From positions 1-10,589 of the forward strand of contig JAEWGQ010000420.1 of assembly GCA_023388235.1 (NCBI GenBank): a DNA stretch of 10,589 nucleotides. Direction: 5' to 3'. Shown piece by piece: positions 5,335 through 10,589 of this stretch (position 1 is its first letter; each line of letters opens with the position of its first letter). The position numbers and the translations under genes were made by a program. This DNA is from Actinomycetes bacterium. GTDB taxonomy: Bacteria; Actinomycetota; Actinomycetes; Actinomycetales; Cellulomonadaceae. Under the pieces are notes generated by a model. That model did no database searches and was not told the origin of the DNA. It worked only from the letters and a program-made list of their open reading frames with translations.

Positions 5335-6419
5335 CCCTGCGCCGGTCCGCCGCCGTGATCGCGGCGGCCGCCACCGTGCTCGTCGTGCTGCTGCTGGCGC
5401 CGGCGAGCGCCGCGCGGCTCACCGTCACCTCGGCGCGGCTGACCACCCTCAGCGACCGGCCGTGCAGCACCGCGCCGATCACGGCCGGCACCGGCGGCGC
5501 CCGCGGCACCGTCACCACCGTCGTGCTGTCGGGCGTGCCCGCCGCGTGCCGCGGCCAGCTGGCGACCCTGCGCGTGTACGCCTCCGACGGCACCGCCCTC
5601 GCCGCGGTCGACACCACGGCGACCCTGGGTGCGGGCGACAGCACGACCGTGACCGTCCCGTCCTACACCGCGTCCCGGGCCGCGGGCGTCGCCCTGACCG
5701 TCGGCTCCTGGGGGCTGCCCGTCACCTGGACGGCCCCGACCGGGCCGTCCGGCCCCGTCACCCCCGGGCCGGGGACGACGCTGGGCGACCTGCGGTGGAC
5801 CCTCGTCTCGGAGTCCGGCAGCCAGGCCTGCGTGGTCGTGCCCGTGACGGCGGCGCAGGGGGCCTGGCGCATCGACCTGAACGTCGCGGAGCGGCCGTTC
5901 AACGGCGTCGCGACCGCCGCGCAGTTCCAGCTGCAGGACAACGACAAGGTGCAGTTCGTCAGCACCCAGCCCCGGGACGGGGTGCTGTCGGTGGTCGGGA
6001 AGCCGGGCTGGCAGACGCTCCGGGCGGGGCAGACGCTCACCGTGCAGATCTGCAACTGGAACCTGCCGTTCCCCGCCTACGACCCGGCCCTCACGTACAC
6101 CCAGAGCGTCGGCGCCGTGACCGGCAGCGCCTGGGACGCGTGCCTGCCGGTGACGCTCGGCGTGGTCGGCACGCCGGACTTCTACGCCGGCTGGCAGGCC
6201 GACGTGGACATCGCCCCCCTCGCCGCGTACTTCCGCGCCACCAGCGAGCGCACGACCATCCGCCTCGACACGCTGGCGGTCCGCAGCACGGGTGACCTGC
6301 GGCTCAGCCCGCTCGGCGGCACCGTGTACCGGCTGGCGCCCGGCGCGGGCTGGGGCGCGTTCGGGCTGCGCGACGGCGAGCCCAAGACGGTCTCCGTCTG
6401 CGCCAGCGCAGGCAGGTGA
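5331..6419 (+). CDS. Large exported multidomain protein, likely SipW-type peptidase substrate
   Basis: A 362-aa exported protein without a family name I can give. The GTG start at 5331 overlaps the peptidase TGA (GTGA), indicating coupled translation. Residues 1-27 form a signal segment ending APASA before ARLTVT. Domain 1 (about 29-134) matches the neighbouring small exported proteins: Cys45, then VVLSGVPAACRGQLATLRV (64-82) with Cys73. After a Pro/Gly linker (135-150) come two beta-rich segments, each bounded by cysteines: 167-241 (ACVVVPVT to VQICNWN) and 271-357 (ACLPVTLG to VSVCAS). Both carry similar WRIDLNV / WQADVDI and Gly-rich late-strand patterns, so they may be a diverged duplication. 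The Cys-bounded, Trp-containing layout recalls CBM2-type carbohydrate-binding modules, a weak inference. No C-terminal anchor or LPXTG is seen. Confidence 0.8.
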   Translation: MTLRRSAAVIAAAATVLVVLLLAPASAARLTVTSARLTTLSDRPCSTAPITAGTGGARGTVTTVVLSGVPAACRGQLATLRVYASDGTALAAVDTTATLGAGDSTTVTVPSYTASRAAGVALTVGSWGLPVTWTAPTGPSGPVTPGPGTTLGDLRWTLVSESGSQACVVVPVTAAQGAWRIDLNVAERPFNGVATAAQFQLQDNDKVQFVSTQPRDGVLSVVGKPGWQTLRAGQTLTVQICNWNLPFPAYDPALTYTQSVGAVTGSAWDACLPVTLGVVGTPDFYAGWQADVDIAPLAAYFRATSERTTIRLDTLAVRSTGDLRLSPLGGTVYRLAPGAGWGAFGLRDGEPKTVSVCASAGR

Positions 6420-6533
6420 CGCCGTCCCCCGGACGGGTGGTCCGCGGCTCCGGATGCTCACGAGCCGCCCCCGCCCGACGATGGGCCCGTCAGGTCGACG
6501 GATCGACCGGGCAGGTCCATGGAGGGGGCGCCG

Positions 6534-6947
6534 ATGGCGCAGCAGCACGGCCGTACCCGCCGCGCGGCGGGGGTCACCCTGGCGTGGCTGGGGTGCGCCG
6601 GGCTCGCGGTGTCCCTGGTCCGCGCCGTCACGTGGGACGGCGGTGAGCTCGCGCCGTCCGGGAGCTGCGTCGTGAGCACGATCAGCGTCGGCTACGACGT
6701 GGCGTACGACGCCGCGCTCGGCGGCTACGGGGTGACGCGCGCGTCCCTGTCCGGGGTCCCCGACGGCTGCGCCGGCCGCGAGGTCGAGGTCACGCTGCAC
6801 GGCGCGGGGGACGCGGCGCTCGCGGAGGGACGCGCACCCGTGACCACCCCGAGCACGGTCGTGGCGCTCGACGGCGGGGCCGTGCCGGTGGAGCAGCTGT
6901 CCGGGGTGTCGCTCGCGCTGGTCACCGACGGCGCGCCCGCGGGCTGA
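6534..6947 (+). CDS. Small exported protein sharing the cluster's Cys domain
   Basis: A 137-aa protein of unknown family. A basic start (GRTRR) is followed by a hydrophobic segment 11-32 (VTLAWLGCAGLAVSLVRA); there is no clean AxA or lipobox, though VRA before VT is a possible cut. The mature part repeats the pattern of its neighbours: Cys45 (PSGSCVVST), a tyrosine-rich turn, then ASLSGVPDGCAGREVEVTL (70-88) with Cys79, and a late strand LSGVSLALV. The ATG at 6534 is chosen over the in-frame ATG at 6519 because GGAGGG sits about eight bases upstream of it. It lies 114 bp after the large exported gene, a gap that could hold its own promoter though none is obvious. It ends 3 bp from the convergent SGNH hydrolase gene. 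Confidence 0.78.
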   Translation: MAQQHGRTRRAAGVTLAWLGCAGLAVSLVRAVTWDGGELAPSGSCVVSTISVGYDVAYDAALGGYGVTRASLSGVPDGCAGREVEVTLHGAGDAALAEGRAPVTTPSTVVALDGGAVPVEQLSGVSLALVTDGAPAG

Positions 6948-6950
6948 CCG

Positions 6951-7799
6951 TCAGACCTCGGTGAGCCGGGGCAGCTTGGCCGTGCGGGTGTCGCCGGAGG
7001 AGCGGCCGCGCAGCCGCCGGGTCGCCCACGGGTAGGCGTACAGCCGCAGCCAGCGCGCGTCGAGGCGGGCCTGCTGCGCCAGCGGCAGCCGGGGCTGCGG
7101 CGCGAGCGGCTCGTCCCAGGCGGGGTCGTCGGGGGTCAGGCCGAGGGCGACGAGCGCGCCCTGCGCCACCCGCGCGTGCCCCTCGCCGGTCAGGTGGATG
7201 CGGTCGGGCGCCCACACCCGCCAGTCGTGCAGGTGCCGCATGCCCCACAGGTCCAGCACGTACGCGCCGTGCCGGCGCGCGATCGACCAGATGTGGGCGT
7301 TGTACACCCCGACCCGGCCGCGCGTGGCGGACACGAGGGGCGACCCCGCCGAGTCGAACCCGGTCGCGAGCAGCACGTCCGCGCCGGTCGCCCGGATCCG
7401 CGCGACCGCCTGGTCCAGCAGGTGCCCCAGCCGGTCGACGTCCGTCGCGGGCCGCAGGATGTCGTTGCCGCCGCCGACCAGGCTCACCAGGTCCGGCCCG
7501 AGCTCGAGGGCCCGCGGCACCTGCTCGGCGACGATCGGCCGCAGCACGCGGCCGCGCACGGCGAGGTTCGCGTACCGCAGCGGCTCCAGCCCGGCCGCGC
7601 GCCGGCGCTCGGACAGCAGCCCGGCGAGCACGTCGGCCCACCCGCGGACCGGGCCGTCCTCGCCCTGGGGGGTGTCCCACAGGCCCTCGGTGAACGAGTC
7701 GCCGAGCGCGACGTACGACGACCAGCGCGGCGGGGCGTCGCCCTCGTGTCGGGGCTGCTGCGGTCCGGCCGGCCGTCCGGCGGTCTCGTGCGTCGTCAC
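6951..7799 (-). CDS. SGNH/GDSL-family hydrolase
   Basis: A 282-aa esterase/lipase-like protein with all four SGNH blocks. Block I is ALGDSFTEG with Ser35, block II is ANLAVRGRV (Gly83 region), block III is VGGGNDIL with Asn112, and block V is APDRIHLTGEGH with Asp199 and His202. The first 26 residues are hydrophilic and there is no signal peptide, so it is cytosolic. This subgroup is common in actinomycetes and its substrates are unknown. The start is a GTG at 7799 without a clear ribosome site. It lies 55 bp downstream of the uracil-DNA glycosylase gene on the same strand, so they may be co-transcribed. The C-terminal 50 residues, Arg/Leu-rich, extend beyond the catalytic domain. Confidence 0.92.
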   Translation of the reverse strand: MTTHETAGRPAGPQQPRHEGDAPPRWSSYVALGDSFTEGLWDTPQGEDGPVRGWADVLAGLLSERRRAAGLEPLRYANLAVRGRVLRPIVAEQVPRALELGPDLVSLVGGGNDILRPATDVDRLGHLLDQAVARIRATGADVLLATGFDSAGSPLVSATRGRVGVYNAHIWSIARRHGAYVLDLWGMRHLHDWRVWAPDRIHLTGEGHARVAQGALVALGLTPDDPAWDEPLAPQPRLPLAQQARLDARWLRLYAYPWATRRLRGRSSGDTRTAKLPRLTEV

Positions 7800-7854
7800 C
7801 CCGGCAGTCTGCCCCCGTGCGGCGGGCGCTGTCAGGCGGTCGGCGCGGGGCGGC

Positions 7855-8532
7855 TCAGGGCAGCGACCAGTCCACGGGGTCGGCGCCCTGCTCCGCCAGC
7901 AGGGCGTTGACGCGGGAGAAGGGCCGCGAGCCGAAGAACCCCCGGTGCGCCGACAGCGGGCTCGGGTGCGCGCTCTCGACCGTGGGGACGCCGCCGAGGG
8001 CCGGCCGCAGCGACTGCGCGTCCCGCCCCCACAGCACGGCGACCAGCGGGCCGCCCCGCTCGACGAGCGCCGCGATCGCCCGGTCGGTGACCGCCTCCCA
8101 GCCCTTCCCGCGGTGCGACGCCGGCTCGCCCGGCCGGACCGTCAGCACGCGGTTCAGCAGCATGACGCCGCGGTCGGCCCAGGGGGACAGGTCCCCGGTG
8201 GCGGGCGCCGGGACGCCGAGGTCCGCCCGCAGCTCGGTGACGATGTTCGCCAGGGAGCGCGGCACGGGCCGCACGTGGGGCTGCACGGAGAACGACAGCC
8301 CCATCGCGTGCCCCGGCGTCGGGTACGGGTCCTGCCCGACGACGAGCACCCGCACGTCGGCGAGCGGCCGGGTGAACGCGCGCAGGACGTCCGGGCCGGC
8401 GGGCAGGTAGCCGCGGCCCGCGGCGACCTCCGCGCGCAGGAACTCCCCGACGGCGTGCACCTGCGGCTCGACGGGGGCCAGCGCGGCCGCCCAGTCGGGC
8501 GCGACGAGCTCGGACAGGGGGGCGGCGATCAC
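7855..8532 (-). CDS. ung: Uracil-DNA glycosylase, family 1
   Basis: A 225-aa base-excision repair enzyme that removes uracil from DNA, giving an abasic site. Motif [21 protein letters not shown] (65-84) contains the catalytic Asp68 and Tyr70. [10 protein letters not shown] holds Asn127, which reads the uracil. [11 protein letters not shown] (189-199) carries the catalytic histidine and the DNA-intercalating loop. Length matches the family. The start is uncertain among tandem GTGs. I chose 8532 because a TACCCT box (8546-8541) would start transcription one or two bases before it; 8538 would add two residues. The gene is divergent from the DUF3263 gene, sharing a 113-bp region, and is followed by the SGNH hydrolase. 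Such an enzyme is useful in a GC-rich genome, where cytosine deamination is frequent. Confidence 0.96.
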   Translation of the reverse strand: MIAAPLSELVAPDWAAALAPVEPQVHAVGEFLRAEVAAGRGYLPAGPDVLRAFTRPLADVRVLVVGQDPYPTPGHAMGLSFSVQPHVRPVPRSLANIVTELRADLGVPAPATGDLSPWADRGVMLLNRVLTVRPGEPASHRGKGWEAVTDRAIAALVERGGPLVAVLWGRDAQSLRPALGGVPTVESAHPSPLSAHRGFFGSRPFSRVNALLAEQGADPVDWSLP

Positions 8533-8540
8533 GGGCACCG

Positions 8541-8546
8541 AGGGTA
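8541..8546 (-). promoter_or_regulatory. -10-like TACCCT for ung
   Basis: On the minus strand TACCCT lies eight bases before the GTG at 8532, so the transcript would have almost no leader. No good -35 accompanies it. Confidence 0.35.
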
Positions 8547-8567
8547 GCCGGTGGGGCACCACGGGGA

Positions 8568-8597
8568 ATGACAGCCGTGTGATTCCGGCCGTACGAT
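8568..8597 (+). promoter_or_regulatory. Sigma-A-type promoter for the DUF3263 gene
   Basis: ATGACA (8568-8573) matches TTGACA in five of six bases, and TACGAT (8592-8597) fits the -10 pattern, with 18 bp between them. Transcription would start near 8604, leaving a leader of about 42 nt that carries GAGGGG (8633-8638) seven bases before the ATG. This is the most complete promoter in the window. Confidence 0.6.
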
Positions 8598-8645
8598 GGG
8601 CGGCGGACCAGGGACCGGGGCACGAACGGCACGAGGGGCGCAGGC

Positions 8646-8981
8646 ATGGACGCGACGGCGGTCGACCACGGCACGGCACGGCCCGCGCTGGTGGCCGTCG
8701 AGCCCCCGGAGGCCTCGGGGGCCGCGGGGTCCGGGCTGTCCGAGCGCGACCAGCAGGTGCTGGCCTTCGAGCGGCAGTGGTGGAAGTACGCCGGCGCCAA
8801 GGAGCAGGCGATCCGCGAGCTGTTCGACATGTCCGCGACCCGGTACTACCAGGTGCTGAACGCCCTGATCGACTCGCCCGAGGCCCTCGCGCACGACCCG
8901 ATGCTCGTCAAGCGGCTGCGCCGCATGCGCTCGACCCGCCAGCGCGCCCGCTCGGCGCGCCGCCTCGGCACCGACGCCTGA
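8646..8981 (+). CDS. DUF3263 family protein
   Basis: A 111-aa cytosolic protein. The conserved DUF3263 core runs from about residue 31 to 108: [18 protein letters not shown], then [25 protein letters not shown] and a very basic end [20 protein letters not shown]. The region [24 protein letters not shown] looks like a helix-turn-helix, so DNA binding is plausible, but function is not established. The family is largely confined to actinobacteria. In Mycobacterium tuberculosis Rv0430 is the homologue and is followed, as here, by a LytR_C protein (Rv0431). The ATG at 8646 has GAGGGG at proper spacing and a good promoter upstream. The first 30 residues are variable and Ala/Pro-rich. Confidence 0.95.
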   Translation: MDATAVDHGTARPALVAVEPPEASGAAGSGLSERDQQVLAFERQWWKYAGAKEQAIRELFDMSATRYYQVLNALIDSPEALAHDPMLVKRLRRMRSTRQRARSARRLGTDA

Positions 8982-9001
8982 GCGGTCCACCGGCGAAGGT
9001 C

Positions 9002-9027
9002 CCGGCCGCGGGGCCTGTCGCGGCCGG
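9002..9027 (+). terminator. Hairpin after the DUF3263 gene
   Basis: CCGGCCGCG (9002-9010) and CGCGGCCGG (9019-9027) form a perfect 9-bp stem with an 8-nt loop, 20 nt after the stop codon. No U tract follows, so it may be a weak terminator or a processing element. The next gene appears to have its own start signals 20 bp further on. Confidence 0.5.
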
Positions 9028-9046
9028 TCGGCACGGTCCGAACCGT

Positions 9047-9052
9047 TAGCCT
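9047..9052 (+). promoter_or_regulatory. -10 box for a leaderless LytR_C mRNA
   Basis: TAGCCT is followed by exactly seven bases and then the GTG start at 9060. No Shine-Dalgarno is present. This is the standard geometry for leaderless transcripts in actinobacteria. Confidence 0.5.
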
Positions 9053-9059
9053 GTCGGCC

Positions 9060-9662
9060 GTGACCAAGGGCTACCGCTACCCGGAGGACGAGTTCGACGC
9101 CGAGCCGGCGCAGGACGCACCGATCGGCGTGCACCGCGCACCCCGGACGTGGTGGAGCAGGTGGTGGCCGTTCGTGGCGGTCCTCGTCCTCGTGCCCGCG
9201 CTGACGGTCGGCGGGGTCCTCTGGTACTCCTCGCGCGGCGGCACGCTGCCCGGGATCACCACCGGCGGCGAGCCCGGGGCGAGCGCACCGGCGTCCGAGC
9301 CCGCGCCGTCCGCGACGACCGAGGCACCCGGGGAGGCGCCGGCCGCCCCCGAGGAGACGCCCGAGACCCCGGAGCCCACCGCCGACCTCGCCGCCACCGT
9401 GCGGGTGCTCAACGCGGCGAACATCTCCGGTCTGGCCGCCGGCGCCGCCGAGCAGCTCGAGGGCGCCGGGTTCACCGCGGTCACCACCGGCAACGGCAAC
9501 GCGGGCGGCGGCACCACGTCCACGGTGTTCTACGCCACCGCGGACCAGGAGGTCACCGCCCGGCAGGTCGCGGCGACGCTCGGCATCACCGCCGTGGTGC
9601 AGGACGCCGACGTCGCGGGCGACGCCGTGGTCGTGCTCCTCCTGCGCGACTTCGCGCGCTGA
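9060..9662 (+). CDS. Membrane-anchored LytR_C domain protein (VirR-like)
   Basis: A 200-aa protein with an acidic cytoplasmic N terminus (1-29), WWSRWWP at the membrane edge, one TM segment (about 37-56), a long Pro/Ala/Glu/Thr linker outside (60-110) and a C-terminal LytR_C domain (112-197). The domain begins [20 protein letters not shown], as in the family, and ends [10 protein letters not shown]. LytR_C domains occur at the end of LCP cell-wall ligases or alone, as here. The M. tuberculosis stand-alone example Rv0431 (VirR) sits beside a DUF3263 gene and affects cell-envelope vesicle release. A cell-wall role is therefore likely, but the exact function is unknown. The GTG at 9060 lacks a ribosome site and fits a leaderless start. 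Confidence 0.92.
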   Translation: MTKGYRYPEDEFDAEPAQDAPIGVHRAPRTWWSRWWPFVAVLVLVPALTVGGVLWYSSRGGTLPGITTGGEPGASAPASEPAPSATTEAPGEAPAAPEETPETPEPTADLAATVRVLNAANISGLAAGAAEQLEGAGFTAVTTGNGNAGGGTTSTVFYATADQEVTARQVAATLGITAVVQDADVAGDAVVVLLLRDFAR

Positions 9663-9689
9663 CCCCTTCCGCAGGTCCGGGCCCGCGGC

Positions 9690-9695
9690 TACGCT
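9690..9695 (+). promoter_or_regulatory. Possible -10 box of the cold-shock gene
   Basis: TACGCT fits TANNNT. A start near 9702 would leave an untranslated leader of about 80 nt before the ATG, in keeping with the long leaders of many csp genes. The -35 region is weak (TTCCGC). Confidence 0.4.
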
Positions 9696-9781
9696 CTGGC
9701 GCGTCGCGGTGCCCGCCCGCCGGCACGCCCGCCGGACGCGCACCGACGGACGACCGATCACGCCGGCCTCAGGAGCACCGC

Positions 9782-9985
9782 ATGCCGCAGGGAACCGTCA
9801 AGTGGTTCAACGCCGAGAAGGGCTACGGGTTCATCACCCCGGCCGACGGCGGCCAGGACCTGTTCGTCCACTTCAGCGCCATCCAGTCGGACGGCTACCG
9901 CAGCCTCGACGAGGGCCAGTCGGTGGAGTTCGAGGTCGGCCAGGGCACCAAGGGCCCGCAGGCGGAGCAGGTCCGCCCGCTCTGA
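9782..9985 (+). CDS. Cold-shock protein, CspA family
   Basis: A 67-aa single cold-shock domain, complete. It opens with [20 protein letters not shown], which contains RNP1 (KGYGFI, 13-18), and has RNP2 as LFVHF (27-31). [12 protein letters not shown] and the closing strand QAEQVRPL are typical. It binds single-stranded RNA or DNA through aromatic residues of the RNP motifs and acts as an RNA chaperone; whether it is cold-induced or constitutive cannot be told. AGGAG lies six bases before the ATG. The gene is 119 bp after the LytR_C gene and convergent with the glycosidase gene, whose stop is 25 bp away. Confidence 0.97.
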   Translation: MPQGTVKWFNAEKGYGFITPADGGQDLFVHFSAIQSDGYRSLDEGQSVEFEVGQGTKGPQAEQVRPL

Positions 9986-10010
9986 CCCCGTCGCCGTCGG
10001 CGCGCCGGGC

Positions 10011-10589
10011 TCACCCGTCCAGCGCGTCGACGGCGAGCACCACGCACGCCGCCGTCCACGCGAGCGGCGCGACGGCGGCGGGCGACCCGTCCGCCAGGAC
10101 CTTCTCCGGCAGCGCGCCCAGCCCCGTGCGGTGCGCGTCCAGCCAGTCCAGGCGCTCGCGTGCCTGGTCGCCGCGGCCGTTCGCGGCGGCGGCCAGCGCG
10201 TACAGCGACGTCTGCGGCGTCCACGAGATGCCGTCCTGCTTCCAGCCCGCGCCGGGCGCCAGCCCGCCCGCCGGCCGGACCATGTCCTCCGCGGACCGCT
10301 CCCAGGCGGCCAGCGCGCCCGCGAGCGGCTCGGGCTGGAACGGCGGCAGCGCGAACGCGCTCGCCGCGTCGGCCTGGCTGCCGTCCGCGTACCGGCCGTA
10401 CGCCGTCGTGTCCCCGAACTCCCGCTCGACGGCGATGCGGGTCCGGGCCGCCGCGTCCCGGGCGGCGGCGGCCGCGTCCTGCTCGCCGAGCAGGTCCAGC
10501 AGGCCCGGCGCCGCCTCGAGGCCCGCGAGCAGCGGCGCGGCCGTGCCGAGCGTCAGCTCGCGCTCCGGCACCTCCCAGTAGTCGGGCGA
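10011..10589 (-). CDS. Six-hairpin (GH15-like) glycosidase, C-terminal part (5' end outside window)
   Basis: The frame is open to the window edge, giving the last 192 residues. It begins SPDYWEVPERELTLGTAAPL, which cannot be the true start. The segment is alpha-helical and Trp-rich. SWTPQTSLYALAAAANG and then LGALPEKVLADG, followed by VAPLAWTAACVVLAV, are the kind of late-barrel helices and PE/W motifs seen at the end of GH15/trehalase-type (alpha/alpha)6 enzymes. This would fit hydrolysis of alpha-glucans or trehalose-like sugars, but the active-site half is not visible here, so the reaction is not certain. It is convergent with the cold-shock gene. A weaker alternative is another (alpha/alpha)6 glycosidase. 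Confidence 0.7.
   Translation of the reverse strand, partial: SPDYWEVPERELTLGTAAPLLAGLEAAPGLLDLLGEQDAAAAARDAAARTRIAVEREFGDTTAYGRYADGSQADAASAFALPPFQPEPLAGALAAWERSAEDMVRPAGGLAPGAGWKQDGISWTPQTSLYALAAAANGRGDQARERLDWLDAHRTGLGALPEKVLADGSPAAVAPLAWTAACVVLAVDALDG

Noticed and set aside
6534..6632. Lipoprotein signal (Cys21) in the small exported protein at 6534
   Set aside because: WLGC in the middle of the hydrophobic segment does not fit the lipobox at -3, and the segment continues well beyond the Cys.
4944..6800. A 618-codon minus-strand frame opposite the secretion cluster
   Set aside because: It is antisense to the signal peptidase boxes and to the exported proteins, with Arg/Gly/Ala-rich shadow composition.
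7198..8547. A 449-codon plus-strand frame antisense to ung and the SGNH hydrolase
   Set aside because: The minus-strand genes have complete catalytic motifs; the plus frame has none and is low-complexity.

Overview
The window is very GC-rich chromosomal DNA with almost every codon ending in G or C, frequent GTG starts, TANNNT -10 boxes placed right at start codons (leaderless-type starts), and the actinobacterial gene pair DUF3263 / LytR_C. This points to an actinomycete; a Micrococcales genus such as Cellulomonas is my inference, not something the sequence proves. There is no sign of phage, transposon, CRISPR or plasmid functions.

Layout: tRNA-Thr(UGU) (140-213) is followed by a gene-free stretch of about 320 bp holding a tandem array of about 53-bp units built on an 18-nt palindromic core, plus one inverted partial copy. 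Next come a sugar O-acetyltransferase (minus) divergent from an RBBP9/YdeN-type serine hydrolase (plus), then a 49-aa Cys-rich small protein. A divergent two-component pair follows: a LuxR/NarL-type response regulator (minus) and a four-TM HisKA_3-type sensor kinase (plus).

The most distinctive part is 4287-6947, a four-gene plus-strand cluster. It encodes a small exported protein, a SipW/ER-type signal peptidase (Ser/His dyad), a 362-aa exported protein whose start overlaps the peptidase stop, and another small exported protein. All three exported proteins carry the same Cys-containing domain just after the signal segment, so the cluster looks like a dedicated secretion unit: one peptidase and its three cognate cell-surface or fibre-like substrates. 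A perfect 14-bp hairpin lies between the first substrate gene and the peptidase gene. The kinase gene ends about 255 bp upstream, and that gap holds an unusually AT-rich patch and a strong inverted repeat, so the kinase/regulator pair is a reasonable candidate to control the cluster (inference).

The right part is housekeeping. On the minus strand are uracil-DNA glycosylase and, downstream of it, an SGNH/GDSL hydrolase. On the plus strand are a DUF3263 protein, a membrane-anchored LytR_C protein (an arrangement known as Rv0430-Rv0431/VirR in Mycobacterium tuberculosis) and a cold-shock protein. The window ends inside a minus-strand six-hairpin (GH15-like) glycosidase gene whose 5' part is outside.
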